DNA of 43,930 nucleotides from Sulfurovum sp. (GCA_026982075.1 JALSHU010000095.1:1-43930), one strand, 5' to 3'. Shown: positions 7,574 to 15,676, counted from the stretch's first letter. Program-made: numbers and translations. The notes: generated from the letters alone by a model not told the origin.

Positions 7574-8383
7574 CTACTGAATGAGCTCGTTATACCATTC
7601 TTTTACAGATTTATCACTCAACTGTGCCAAAAGTTTTGCCTTGGGTTTAGGTGCCATATCTAGGTTTACAACTTCTGAAAAACTAAGACTTTTTTCTAAC
7701 ACTTTTTTTGCACGTATGACAACCACCCACTCACCTCTAATGGTGAGTGTTTTAAACTGTTCATTTAATGATTGGGCTGTACCCCGATAATAATTTTGAT
7801 ATTTTTTACTTATCTCTTTGGCTAAAAACAATTCTCTATTCTCATCAAGTTGTGTTATTTCATGTAAAAGTTTTTCCAAACGATGTGGTGATTCATAAAG
7901 TACCGTGTTATAACCATTGTGCATTGCTTCACTCAACGCCAAAGTACGCTCTTTCCCTTTATGTGGCAAAAATGCATAAAAAAGGAATTTTCCTTCCTCA
8001 AACCCAGAGGCTGCATAAGCTGTAGTCACAGCTGAAGCACCTGGGAATACATCATATGCAATGTCATTTTTTTGTGCATGAGCAATAAGAAGTTGCCCTG
8101 GATCAGAAATCACAGGCATACCTGCATCACTGACATATACTACTTCTTTCTGGGCTAGGACTTTGCTAAATTCAGTTAACCTTTGTGCCCCATTATGTTC
8201 ATTGAATGAATAAAACTCAGCTTCTGGATAACGCATCTCAAAACGTTCTTCAAGCAATTTTAACAGTCTTTTTGTTTGACGTGTATCTTCACAAAAAAAC
8301 AGTGTTGCTTTTTCAAAAGTTCGCATTGCGCGAATAGTAATATCTTGTGGGTTACCTATGGGAGTGGGGATAAATGTAATCAT
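7574..8383 (-). CDS. rsmI: 16S rRNA (cytidine-1402-2'-O)-methyltransferase
   Basis: A 269-residue protein of the tetrapyrrole-methylase fold. The N-terminus TFIPTPIGNPQDITIRA, the CEDTRQTKRLL segment, SDAGMPVISDPG and YESPHRLEKLL are the hallmark RsmI motifs. It methylates the ribose of C1402 in the decoding centre of 16S rRNA, working alongside RsmH. The start is supported by AAAGG upstream of the ATG. It follows rpmE with a 66-base gap that contains a perfect 8-bp hairpin, so expression may be partly uncoupled from the ribosomal protein gene. Confidence 0.96.
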   Translation of the reverse strand: MITFIPTPIGNPQDITIRAMRTFEKATLFFCEDTRQTKRLLKLLEERFEMRYPEAEFYSFNEHNGAQRLTEFSKVLAQKEVVYVSDAGMPVISDPGQLLIAHAQKNDIAYDVFPGASAVTTAYAASGFEEGKFLFYAFLPHKGKERTLALSEAMHNGYNTVLYESPHRLEKLLHEITQLDENRELFLAKEISKKYQNYYRGTAQSLNEQFKTLTIRGEWVVVIRAKKVLEKSLSFSEVVNLDMAPKPKAKLLAQLSDKSVKEWYNELIQ

Positions 8384-8413
8384 GATTTGCCTTTAGGCAG
8401 TATAAAAATGCAG

Positions 8414-8433
8414 TTGGGGACAAAGGTCCCCAA
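8414..8433 (-). terminator. 8-bp hairpin between rpmE and rsmI, possible attenuator
   Basis: TTGGGGAC and GTCCCCAA form a perfect stem around the tetraloop AAAG as written on the plus strand. On the transcribed minus strand it follows rpmE and is succeeded by CTGCATTTTTATA, a broken T-tract. This suggests a partial terminator or an RNA-stabilising hairpin rather than a full stop. Confidence 0.45.
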
Positions 8434-8449
8434 AAAAGTAATGTGTCGC

Positions 8450-8650
8450 TTATGACAATTTGTATTTGTTTTTAAATTTCTCTACTCTACCAGCAGCATC
8501 AAGAATTTTCTCAGAACCTGTAAAAAATGGGTGACATTCATTACAAATATCTACTGACATTTCAGCTTTGTTTGTTCTGACTTCAAACTTGTTTCCACAA
8601 GCACAACTTACTTTACACTCGACGTAATCTGGGTGAATTTCTTTTCTCAT
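8450..8650 (-). CDS. rpmE: 50S ribosomal protein L31, zinc-binding form
   Basis: A 66-residue protein with the typical MRKEIHPDY start and KFKNKY end of L31. Four cysteines in the C-x-C (C16, C18) and C-x2-C (C36, C39) arrangement identify the zinc-binding C+ type. It sits at the base of the central protuberance of the 50S subunit. The C+ form also implies a zinc store in organisms that own a C- paralogue, but no paralogue is visible here. The start is set by AGGAAA about 6 bases upstream. The 146-base region before the gene may be a long untranslated leader. Confidence 0.97.
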   Translation of the reverse strand: MRKEIHPDYVECKVSCACGNKFEVRTNKAEMSVDICNECHPFFTGSEKILDAAGRVEKFKNKYKLS

Positions 8651-8774
8651 CGTATTTCCTAAAAAGTTATTTTTATGTCAGGCAACCAACCTGCTCTAGT
8701 CTATGACTCTTCCTTCTTTTAAGCAAAGGGTAATTGCAGTGCTCTTTGGCAAGACAATTTAGAACGATATTCTA
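8651..8774 (-). promoter_or_regulatory. Possible promoter and long structured leader of rpmE
   Basis: On the minus strand TAGAAT (8774-8769) is a fair -10 box about 120 bases before the rpmE start; the -35 is poor. The implied leader of roughly 110 bases can form several short hairpins, among them AGTC-ATA-GACT and CAGG-N7-CCTG. Ribosomal protein leaders are often autoregulatory, but no known L31 leader motif was recognised and the stems are short. Confidence 0.3.
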
Positions 8775-8796
8775 GCAAAAAATGTTTAAATAAAAA

Positions 8797-9465
8797 TTAG
8801 AGTAGTATTTTAGATGCCAAAGCGCACACGGCACTTTCACTCTTTAAGACCAATGCTGTCCTAAAACCAACAATATTATCGGCTTTAACAAGCGCTGTTT
8901 CTGATTGGCTAAATCCACCTTCACATCCAACCACAATCGTACTGATTGGCGTCTCATCAACAAAATTATTTTCTGAAAAATGTAACATCTTGCTTTCTGG
9001 GTACTGCTCTAAAAAATCTTCTAAATTCTTCGCTACTTCGAGTATCATCATCTGACTTCTCCCCGATTGCTGGGAAGAGTTTAAAAGGATTTTTTCAAAA
9101 CGTTTAAAGTCTATTTTAAAACTCTTTTGTGAACGACTACAATAAATAAATGTAATTTTCTCTACCCCTATTTCATTTAAGGAAGGAAGGATTTTTTCTA
9201 TATTCTTGGGGTCTATCACACACCATCCAATATGTAAGGATGTAGAAGCTTTCACGGCCTTGCTTTCATTTCCTTGAAGTTCTAACTGGGTAGTTCTCTT
9301 ATCTATAGCAGTGATTCGATAACGGTAAAGCAATGTATCTTCAAGGTTACGTAGACATAAAATATCATCTATTTTATGTCTACGTACTTTAAAAATATAA
9401 CGGTGTTCATCCCCCTCTAATGTGAGTGATAGGGCACCTGCATATGCGTTATAGAGATATAACAC
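8797..9465 (-). CDS. rsmE: 16S rRNA (uridine-1498-N3)-methyltransferase
   Basis: A 222-residue SPOUT methyltransferase. The N-terminal part is a PUA-like beta domain (DEHRYIFKVRRHKIDD), and the C-terminal knot carries the motif VVGCEGGFSQSE, a variant of the usual GPEGG(F/L)S-x-x-E, followed by GFRTALVLKSESA, which corresponds to LGxRILRxETA. It methylates N3 of U1498 of 16S rRNA. The motif has Cys instead of Pro and the final stretch is looser than in E. coli, but the order and length are right. Its start overlaps the end of the upstream membrane-protein gene by 17 bases. Confidence 0.92.
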   Translation of the reverse strand: MLYLYNAYAGALSLTLEGDEHRYIFKVRRHKIDDILCLRNLEDTLLYRYRITAIDKRTTQLELQGNESKAVKASTSLHIGWCVIDPKNIEKILPSLNEIGVEKITFIYCSRSQKSFKIDFKRFEKILLNSSQQSGRSQMMILEVAKNLEDFLEQYPESKMLHFSENNFVDETPISTIVVGCEGGFSQSETALVKADNIVGFRTALVLKSESAVCALASKILL

Positions 9466-9877
9466 CCTTAGCCTTTAAGACCATGAGTACAACCATCATA
9501 GCCACCAATAAAATTTGTACGATTGAAATTTTAATAAATGATGACTTTAATGCTTTATGTGTATCTGGGTTTTGTACATTTCCAACTTTAATGGATTTAT
9601 ACTTCTTAATTTCGAGATACATCATCACAGCCCAAACTGCTATCATAATAATAGTGCTTAATGTCCATCCTAAATCACCTGTAAAGACAGCCACTATACC
9701 AGCAAATGCTATCATTGTTATAATTGCTTGAAATACCATTGTATAGATAAAACTTGCTTTTCTAAAACCTTGAGGATTTTTTGCTGTCATAAAAGGAATA
9801 AGTAATCCCCCAACCAAAAAGCCTAAAAAAGCTTTAACCAATATACTATGTGCTGCTAACATTTGTGCGATTTCCAT
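9449..9877 (-). CDS. Small four-helix membrane protein, function unknown
   Basis: A 142-residue very hydrophobic protein with four predicted membrane segments, at about residues 12-32, 45-65, 70-90 and 113-135. A polar loop (KYKSIKVGNVQNPDTHK) lies between the third and fourth. I do not recognise the family; similar small membrane proteins occur in Campylobacterota genomes. It is the first gene of the run that continues into rsmE, with which it overlaps by 17 bases, and is divergent from moeA across an 80-base gap. No catalytic or ligand-binding motif is visible. Confidence 0.75.
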   Translation of the reverse strand: MEIAQMLAAHSILVKAFLGFLVGGLLIPFMTAKNPQGFRKASFIYTMVFQAIITMIAFAGIVAVFTGDLGWTLSTIIMIAVWAVMMYLEIKKYKSIKVGNVQNPDTHKALKSSFIKISIVQILLVAMMVVLMVLKAKGVISL

Positions 9878-9923
9878 ATGAAATTCCTTAATTTTTTTAT
9901 CTTCATTTAAAAGTGGATTATAC

Positions 9924-9929
9924 TATAAT
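9924..9929 (+). promoter_or_regulatory. -10 element of moeA promoter
   Basis: A consensus TATAAT lies 28 bases before the moeA ATG, in the short gap between divergent genes. The -35 region is poorly conserved (TTCATT, 16 bases upstream), as is common in Campylobacterota promoters. AAAGG follows close to the start codon. Confidence 0.5.
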
Positions 9930-9957
9930 CATTACAATAAAACTTTAAAGGTAAAGC

Positions 9958-11175
9958 ATGGCCGTATCTATCTCCCAAGCATTAGATATTATTTATGAAA
10001 ATACTCCTGTTCTCAACTTTGAAATACTTCCTATTGAAAATACTTTAGGTCGTATTTTACGTGAAGACTGTGTAGCAACATTTGATTTGCCCCGTTTTGA
10101 CAACTCCGCAATGGATGGATATGCTATCAAATGTATAGATGCAGGGACAACTGTCACATGCTCCGAAATTATTTATGCAGGGGATGATCCAAAAATGATA
10201 CTAGAAGAGAAGAGTGCCATTAAAATTATGACTGGTGCACCTCTTCCTGGAGGCTGTGAAGCTGTGGTTCCAGTAGAAGATGTGACCCAAGATGATACAC
10301 AAATCACCCTACCTCAGAACATAAAAATGTATGCAAACCTAAGACGTGCGGGTGAAGATATCAAAAGTGGCACAGTTTATTTACATGAAGGTGACAAGAT
10401 CACTGCTTACAGTATTGCTTTACTTGCAAGTCAGGGAATCACACACATCAGAGTCACCCGACCTGTCAAAATAGCAGTTTTTGGTACAGGTAATGAACTT
10501 CATCCACATTTTGACAAAATAGAAGCACATCAACTCTATAACTCAAATACCCCCATGTTTCTAGCGCGTGCAAAAGAGCTCGGTTGCGAAGTGGTATACA
10601 TTGGTAGCTGTGATGATACTATTGATTCATTAGAATCATCTATTCAGTCTGCATTATATGCAGATATCATACTCACATCTGGTGGAGTCAGTATGGGAGA
10701 TAAAGATTTTACCAAAGATGCTTTTAAAAATATGGGTGCAACATTTTATTTTGAAAAAGTAGACATAAAGCCTGGGAAACCAACCGCCTTTGGCATCTTG
10801 AAAAATACTGTCATTGTGAATCTACCGGGTAATCCTCTTGCATCCATGGTAAATTATGAAATATTTGTCCGTGCTGTTATACGAAAAATGTCAGGAAGCA
10901 ATGCATGTTATCATGGATTGGTTAAGACTATTATAAAACATGAATTTGCGACAAAAGGAGGGAAAAATACTGTGCTACTTGGTACATTCAATGGTCAAAG
11001 TTTTGCACCCTTAAAAGTTCAAATGCCTGGCATGATTTCCCCTCTTAAAAAAGCGGATGGATTTATACTAATACACCCTGATATCACAACACTACATGCA
11101 AGTCAAACTGTCAATATGATACCTATTAAATGGGATTTTTGCAGTAATAAAAAAGTGGACTTATTTACCCACTAG
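9958..11175 (+). CDS. moeA: Molybdopterin molybdenumtransferase
   Basis: A 405-residue cytoplasmic enzyme that inserts molybdate into adenylylated molybdopterin, the last step of molybdenum cofactor synthesis. Diagnostic stretches are LPRFDNSAMDGYA near residue 50, IMTGAPLPGG, the GTGNEL motif of the MogA-like domain, LTSGGVSMGDKDF, and VNLPGNPLASMVNYE. The domain order (I/II with the substrate cleft, MogA-like III, C-terminal beta domain IV) and length are normal. It stands alone on the plus strand here; moaA of the same pathway is about 5 kb away at 16435-17412. The products would serve molybdoenzymes not present in this window. Confidence 0.96.
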   Translation: MAVSISQALDIIYENTPVLNFEILPIENTLGRILREDCVATFDLPRFDNSAMDGYAIKCIDAGTTVTCSEIIYAGDDPKMILEEKSAIKIMTGAPLPGGCEAVVPVEDVTQDDTQITLPQNIKMYANLRRAGEDIKSGTVYLHEGDKITAYSIALLASQGITHIRVTRPVKIAVFGTGNELHPHFDKIEAHQLYNSNTPMFLARAKELGCEVVYIGSCDDTIDSLESSIQSALYADIILTSGGVSMGDKDFTKDAFKNMGATFYFEKVDIKPGKPTAFGILKNTVIVNLPGNPLASMVNYEIFVRAVIRKMSGSNACYHGLVKTIIKHEFATKGGKNTVLLGTFNGQSFAPLKVQMPGMISPLKKADGFILIHPDITTLHASQTVNMIPIKWDFCSNKKVDLFTH

Positions 11176-11176
11176 C

Positions 11177-11204
11177 TTATCTTCCTATATAGAAAGGAAG
11201 ATAA
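11177..11204. terminator. 10-bp inverted repeat between convergent moeA and the cytochrome gene
   Basis: TTATCTTCCT (11177-11186) and AGGAAGATAA (11195-11204) are perfect complements with an 8-base loop, in the 37 bases between two convergent genes. The position fits a bidirectional terminator, although A-runs rather than T-runs follow the stem on the plus strand. Confidence 0.5.
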
Positions 11205-11212
11205 AAAATACC

Positions 11213-11815
11213 TTACAATGTTGACATATATGTAGCAACTGCTTCAATCTCTGCATCACTCAAAGATGCTACTTGCCCTTTCATAAGCATCCCCATACCT
11301 GCTACATTTCTTGTACCTGCTTTATATTCTACTAAAGCTGCGACCAAATCTGTAGACGATTGTCCAGCTACTATGCCTGATTTTCCTAGTGCCTTTGTTT
11401 TACCATCTACGCCATGACATCCAGCACATTTTGCATATACTGCTTTGCCCACATTTGCATCACCATTTGTTTCTTTGGCTACTACATTTGATGCTGTCTC
11501 TTCAACTGCTTGGGTTACTTCCGTTGCTTTTTCTACAGCGGAATCTTTGATATCTGTTGCTTTATCTGCAACAGTAGAAACTATTTCTTTTGTTGCCTCT
11601 ACTGTATTTTCTGTGGCTTCAACTGCTTTTTCTTTAAGTGTTGTCGCTACCTCTTTTGTTTTTTCTACTGCTATGTCTGCCACTTCTGCTGTCTTTTCTT
11701 TCACTGATTCAGTGACTGCTGCTGTTGCTTCTGACATTTCTTTCTTTGTTTTATCATCACACCCCGTAAACAGTAGCGTCGCTACCACTATAGATAACAC
11801 TGTAATCTTTTTCAT
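11213..11815 (-). CDS. Lipoprotein c-type cytochrome with long repetitive helical linker
   Basis: A 200-residue protein in three parts. Residues 1-19 are a lipoprotein signal with lipobox LFTGC, so Cys19 should be lipidated. Residues 20-118 are an amphipathic, repetitive Ala/Glu/Lys/Thr/Val stretch with recurring units such as AVEKTKEVA, AVEATENTVEATKE and AVEKATEVTQ, resembling LEA- or apolipoprotein-like helices. Residues 119-200 are a class I cytochrome c with CAGCH at 130-134 and a distal Met (GMLMKG), followed by a terminal helix. The build suggests a membrane-tethered electron shuttle held at a distance. The redox partners are unknown; complex III or a terminal oxidase are plausible. 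It has its own promoter. Confidence 0.9.
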   Translation of the reverse strand: MKKITVLSIVVATLLFTGCDDKTKKEMSEATAAVTESVKEKTAEVADIAVEKTKEVATTLKEKAVEATENTVEATKEIVSTVADKATDIKDSAVEKATEVTQAVEETASNVVAKETNGDANVGKAVYAKCAGCHGVDGKTKALGKSGIVAGQSSTDLVAALVEYKAGTRNVAGMGMLMKGQVASLSDAEIEAVATYMSTL

Positions 11816-11848
11816 TTTTTTCCTTTATATTTGTAATGGTTCTTGCAT

Positions 11849-11854
11849 ATTATA
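11849..11854 (-). promoter_or_regulatory. -10 element of the lipoprotein cytochrome promoter
   Basis: A consensus TATAAT on the minus strand lies 33 bases before the start of the lipoprotein cytochrome gene. No clear -35 is seen 16-18 bases upstream. AAAGGA precedes the start codon. Confidence 0.5.
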
Positions 11855-11883
11855 CTATATTTCTTGTGAGATAATTGTGAAGT

Positions 11884-12465
11884 TTAAACCTTTTTAGGGT
11901 TTATAATCATCTCTTTTTTTAAAAGTTTATTCCATAAGTGCACATCTGACCATTCACTTTGTACTTGTTTGGAGAATAGTATATCTTCAAGCTTTATCTG
12001 CCCCATACATTGAGAGTGAGCATCCTCCTTAAACCCCTGTGCATACCCCGTCTCTGTTTCATGTACGATGATGCTGTGAAGCTTTACCTCTCTCTCCCCA
12101 TTTTGCATATCCGTACATGCCAATATACGTTCAACCATCAAGTAGATCACCCGTGAAAACTGTTCAGCAGAAGGAGACACAGGAAGCTCTATCCACCTGT
12201 TTGAATATGTTTTCATCGCTTCAATGTATTGCCTCTCATCCTTAGACCAAAGTGTAATCGCATGATCAAAAGAATCAATAAGCTCTTTGATGTATCGTTT
12301 TGTAAGTCCAAAGTCATACACCATCTGACCATTATCAAGATAATTTGATTCCAACAATACCTCTATCTTATAAGAATGACCATGTATATTTTCAGAACAA
12401 CGCTGTGTTGTACAATCACGGACAATATGTGCATTTTCAAATTTAAAAAGTTTACGTATTAACAT
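11884..12465 (-). CDS. queD: 6-carboxytetrahydropterin synthase (QueD/PTPS family), possibly bifunctional
   Basis: A 193-residue member of the COG0720 family. Zinc ligands are His13, His28 and His30. The active-site segment is CSENIHGH (residues 23-30), which reads C-x-E-x-x-HGH and carries both the Cys typical of QueD (PTPS-I) and the Glu typical of PTPS-III, the form that replaces dihydroneopterin aldolase in folate synthesis. MVYDFGLTKRYIKELIDSFDH and VHETETGYA complete the family signature. The main role is conversion of dihydroneopterin triphosphate to 6-carboxytetrahydropterin for queuosine; queE lies 3.2 kb away. It is longer than the usual 120-140 residues, mainly through an insertion around residues 75-95 and a C-terminal tail. 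Confidence 0.9.
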   Translation of the reverse strand: MLIRKLFKFENAHIVRDCTTQRCSENIHGHSYKIEVLLESNYLDNGQMVYDFGLTKRYIKELIDSFDHAITLWSKDERQYIEAMKTYSNRWIELPVSPSAEQFSRVIYLMVERILACTDMQNGEREVKLHSIIVHETETGYAQGFKEDAHSQCMGQIKLEDILFSKQVQSEWSDVHLWNKLLKKEMIINPKKV

Positions 12466-12628
12466 AATGTGTATCCTTTAATAGGAGTATAATTATCTGA
12501 TTTTAACACAGCTAACTTAATACTATGAAAATGCTCGATATTTCTAAACATATCACTAGGAAACTTCAAAATTATTACGATATAGTTGCATTTATAACTA
12601 ACCATTCTAACAAACAAAAGGATATCTT

Positions 12629-12847
12629 ATGAATATTATAAAAAAAATATACTTTTTGTACTATGATGGTTTTAAAAATATGAAGCTTGGTAAAAGTCTA
12701 TGGCTTATTATTCTTATAAAGTTAGTTGTCATGTTTGGCATTGTCAAATGGATGTTTTTCCCCAACCATCTAAAAACAAATTTTGATACAGATTTGCAAC
12801 GTGGCAATTATGTTTTAGAACAACTTACACAAACAAAGGAAAATTAA
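12629..12847 (+). CDS. DUF4492 small membrane protein, first gene of the cytochrome bd operon
   Basis: A 72-residue protein with a short basic N-terminus, the pattern YYDGFKNMKLGKSLWLIILIKL and one membrane helix (about 24-44), followed by a short polar tail. This matches the DUF4492 family, found just before cydA in Campylobacterota and Bacteroidetes. Its stop codon abuts the cydA start (TAAATG), so translation is tightly coupled. The function is not established; by context it is probably an assembly factor or small subunit of the bd oxidase. AAAGGA precedes the ATG. Confidence 0.88.
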   Translation: MNIIKKIYFLYYDGFKNMKLGKSLWLIILIKLVVMFGIVKWMFFPNHLKTNFDTDLQRGNYVLEQLTQTKEN

Positions 12848-14383
12848 ATGGAAAATGAATTGGCATTGGTAGATTGGTCAAGGGCACAGTTCGCACTCAC
12901 AGCACTGTACCATTGGCTATTTGTCCCACTTACCTTGGGACTTACATTTATAGTAGCCATTATGGAAACTATCTATGTAAAAACAGGTGATATATGGTGG
13001 AAGAATACTACCAAATTTTGGATGGGGTTACTGGCAATTAACTTTGCTATAGGGCTTGCTACTGGTATCATTATGGAGTTTGAGTTTGGGACAAACTGGT
13101 CTAACTATGCTTGGATAGTCGGAGACATCTTTGGAGCACCACTTGCTATAGAAGGGCTGATGGCATTTTTTATGGAGTCTACCTTTTTTGCTGTGATGTT
13201 CTTTGGATGGGACAAAGTAAGCAAGGGTATGCACCTAACCTCTACATGGCTTGTAGCTCTTGGGTCTAACCTCTCTGCTTTATGGATACTCGTAGCCAAT
13301 GGGTGGATGCAACACCCAGTAGGTATGAAATTTAATCCTGACACTGCCAGAAACGAAATGCAAAACTTTTGGGAAGTACTTTTTAACCCCAATGGTGTCA
13401 GTAAATTTCTACATACCATTAGTAGTGGCTATGTTTTGGCTTCACTCTTTGTCATAGGTATATCTGCATGGTATCTACTGAAGAAACGTGAAGTACTTTT
13501 TGCAAAGAGAAGTATGATTGTAGCTGCCTCTTTTGGTTTTTTAACTTCACTGTTTCTGCTTATCAGTGGTGATGAGTCTGCGTATAATGTCGCACAAAAA
13601 CAACCCATGAAACTAGCAGCCATGGAAGGGCTTTACCATGGTGAGGGGAAAGCAGGTATTGTGGCATTGGGCATACTTAAACCTGAAGAAGAGATACTAA
13701 AAGATCCTAAGCATCCTTTCTACTTTGATATCGAAATCCCCAATGCTCTCTCTTTTCTTGCACATCACTCTGCGGATGCATATGTTCCAGGAGTAAATGA
13801 CCTAGTCTATGGCAACGAAGAACACGGTATCGAAAGTGTTGCTTCTAAAATGCAAAAAGGAAAACTTGCTGTGCAGGCACTCACAGATTACAAAAAGTTT
13901 AAAAAAGAAGGCAATGATAAAGAGGCTAAAATTGCTTTAAAAACTTTTGAAAAATACCAGCATGTCATGGGCTATGGTTATCTAAAAGAGCCAACAGATG
14001 CAGTACCTAATGTACCTATTGTTTTTTATAGTTTCCATATTATGGTAGGTCTGGGTACCTGGTTTTTACTCCTCTTTATCGTCGTGCTCTATTTCTCCAT
14101 GATTAACGAAATAGAAAACAAACGTCTTTTACTCATGCTAACTGTACTCACTCTACCTATGGGGTATGTCGCTCAAGAAGCAGGATGGATAGTCGCAGAA
14201 GTGGGTCGTCAACCTTGGGCTATACAAGATATGCTACCAGTAGGTATGGCAACTTCTAACATCTCTACCACCTCTGTGCAAATTACATTTTGGCTCTTTG
14301 CAGTACTCTTTACCGCATTGCTTATCGCCGAAATCAAAATCATGTTTAAACAGATTCAAATTGGTCCAGAGGGAGGTCACTAA
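12848..14383 (+). CDS. cydA: Cytochrome bd quinol oxidase subunit I
   Basis: A 511-residue integral membrane protein. The N-terminus SRAQFALTALYHWLFVPLTLG holds the His that binds a haem, and the family motif GWIVAEVGRQPW lies near residue 440. The region about 255-380 is the periplasmic quinol-binding loop; it contains the stretch from GVNDLV through the YKKFKKEG segment to GYGYL that resembles the E. coli long Q-loop insertion, in contrast to the shorter CioA form. The enzyme oxidises menaquinol and reduces O2 with high affinity, giving protection under microoxic conditions. The last base of its stop is shared with the cydB start (TAATG). Confidence 0.97.
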   Translation: MENELALVDWSRAQFALTALYHWLFVPLTLGLTFIVAIMETIYVKTGDIWWKNTTKFWMGLLAINFAIGLATGIIMEFEFGTNWSNYAWIVGDIFGAPLAIEGLMAFFMESTFFAVMFFGWDKVSKGMHLTSTWLVALGSNLSALWILVANGWMQHPVGMKFNPDTARNEMQNFWEVLFNPNGVSKFLHTISSGYVLASLFVIGISAWYLLKKREVLFAKRSMIVAASFGFLTSLFLLISGDESAYNVAQKQPMKLAAMEGLYHGEGKAGIVALGILKPEEEILKDPKHPFYFDIEIPNALSFLAHHSADAYVPGVNDLVYGNEEHGIESVASKMQKGKLAVQALTDYKKFKKEGNDKEAKIALKTFEKYQHVMGYGYLKEPTDAVPNVPIVFYSFHIMVGLGTWFLLLFIVVLYFSMINEIENKRLLLMLTVLTLPMGYVAQEAGWIVAEVGRQPWAIQDMLPVGMATSNISTTSVQITFWLFAVLFTALLIAEIKIMFKQIQIGPEGGH

Positions 14384-15510
14384 TGTTTGATATTTCACTT
14401 TACAGCTTTCAAGTATACTGGTGGTTTATTGTGAGTCTGCTAGGGGCATTATTTGTCTTTATGACCTTTGTCCAAGGTGGACAAACCCTACTTTATACAC
14501 TGGGAAAAACAGAAGATGAACGCTCTTTGATTATAGGTTCATTGGGTCGTAAATGGGAACTTACCTTTACCGCACTGGTCATGTTTGGGGGAGCGATATT
14601 TGCAGCTTTTCCTCTTTTTTATGCTGTGAGTTTTGGTGGGGCATATTATGTTTGGATGGCTATCTTATTTGCATTTATCATTCAAGCTGTCTCTTATGAA
14701 TACAGAAGAAAACCTGATAATGTATATGGAGAACGTTTCTATGAGACCCTTCTCTTTATCAATGGCTCACTGGGTATTTTTCTTATAGGTGTAGCCTTAG
14801 GTACGCTCTATACTGGAGGAAACTTCATTGTCAATGAGATGAACCTCTCTCAATGGACACAACATAGTTATGGTCTAGAGGCTTTACTTCAGCCTTTTAA
14901 CGTAGCATTTGGATTGATGCTCTTTTTTGTCTCTCGTATTGGTGCATCTTTATATTTATACAATAATCTTGATAACCAAGAGATAGCATCACGTATTTTT
15001 AAGACATTAAAAATAAGCACGACACTCTTTTTACCCTTCTTTTTATATGTATTGTTCTATATGCTACTCAAAGATACCTATGTTTATGATGCCACAAGCA
15101 AAGTAGTCAATATCGAATCTATGAAACTATTGCATACTCTTTTAGACAATCCTATACTTTTTATACTATTAATCGTTGGCATTGTTTTGTTTCTTTATTC
15201 AATATTTATTGCCCTATTTAAGAACAATCAAAAAGCTGTTTGGTACTATGGATTTGGCATAGTAATAATTGTAACAATACTACTTTTTATTGTAGGTATC
15301 GAACATACTATATTTTATCCTTCACTGTCAAATATACAAAGTTCACTTCATATAGAAAGGGCCTCAGGAAGTTACTACACGCTTTCAGTGATGTCCGTGG
15401 TATCGCTGCTTGTACCTGTAGTCCTAAGTTATATTTTTTTGGTATGGCGTTCTATGGATAAAACAAAAATGACTATTGAAGAGGTCAAGTCTGACCATCA
15501 TCACTATTAG
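14383..15510 (+). CDS. cydB: Cytochrome bd quinol oxidase subunit II
   Basis: A 375-residue protein with about eight to nine membrane helices that partners CydA in the bd oxidase. The N-terminal YWWFIVSLLGALFVFMTFVQGG and the internal EYRRKPDN (corresponding to EFRGK in E. coli) are family features. Translation is coupled to cydA through a one-base overlap. A further small membrane-protein gene starts 8 bases after the stop codon. No cydCD exporter genes, which often accompany this operon elsewhere, are present. Confidence 0.95.
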   Translation: MFDISLYSFQVYWWFIVSLLGALFVFMTFVQGGQTLLYTLGKTEDERSLIIGSLGRKWELTFTALVMFGGAIFAAFPLFYAVSFGGAYYVWMAILFAFIIQAVSYEYRRKPDNVYGERFYETLLFINGSLGIFLIGVALGTLYTGGNFIVNEMNLSQWTQHSYGLEALLQPFNVAFGLMLFFVSRIGASLYLYNNLDNQEIASRIFKTLKISTTLFLPFFLYVLFYMLLKDTYVYDATSKVVNIESMKLLHTLLDNPILFILLIVGIVLFLYSIFIALFKNNQKAVWYYGFGIVIIVTILLFIVGIEHTIFYPSLSNIQSSLHIERASGSYYTLSVMSVVSLLVPVVLSYIFLVWRSMDKTKMTIEEVKSDHHHY

Positions 15511-15518
15511 GAGAACAT

Positions 15519-15665
15519 ATGGAATATTTAGCAGAAATCATTTGGTTTAGCGTTTGGCCTGTCATCATTTACATAGCTGTAAAATTTGTACAACACAATA
15601 TTAGACACTTTAATAAACTTGAACGTTTACAAAAATATGAAGAAAAATATGGACCTATAGAATAA
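15519..15665 (+). CDS. Small CydX-like membrane protein at the end of the cyd operon
   Basis: A 48-residue reading frame just after cydB. AGGAG lies 6 bases before the ATG, which supports translation. The first 25 residues form one hydrophobic helix (AEIIWFSVWPVIIYIAVKFV); the rest is a charged tail (LERLQKYEEKYG). Size, single helix and position after cydB match CydX, the small third subunit of bd oxidases, but I see no sequence identity with E. coli CydX, so this is assignment by analogy. The end lies 11 bases from the convergent queE gene. Confidence 0.75.
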   Translation: MEYLAEIIWFSVWPVIIYIAVKFVQHNIRHFNKLERLQKYEEKYGPIE

Positions 15666-15676
15666 ACTAGATGGGG

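Noticed and set aside
8651-8796. Possible SRP or other small RNA before rpmE
   Set aside because: The conserved SRP core (CAGG, GGAA tetraloop, AGCAG) is not present on either strand; only short stems are seen.
11445-11897. Long plus-strand frame opposite the lipoprotein cytochrome
   Set aside because: It is the antisense shadow of the repetitive Ala/Glu/Lys linker; the minus frame has a lipobox, a haem motif and a ribosome site.
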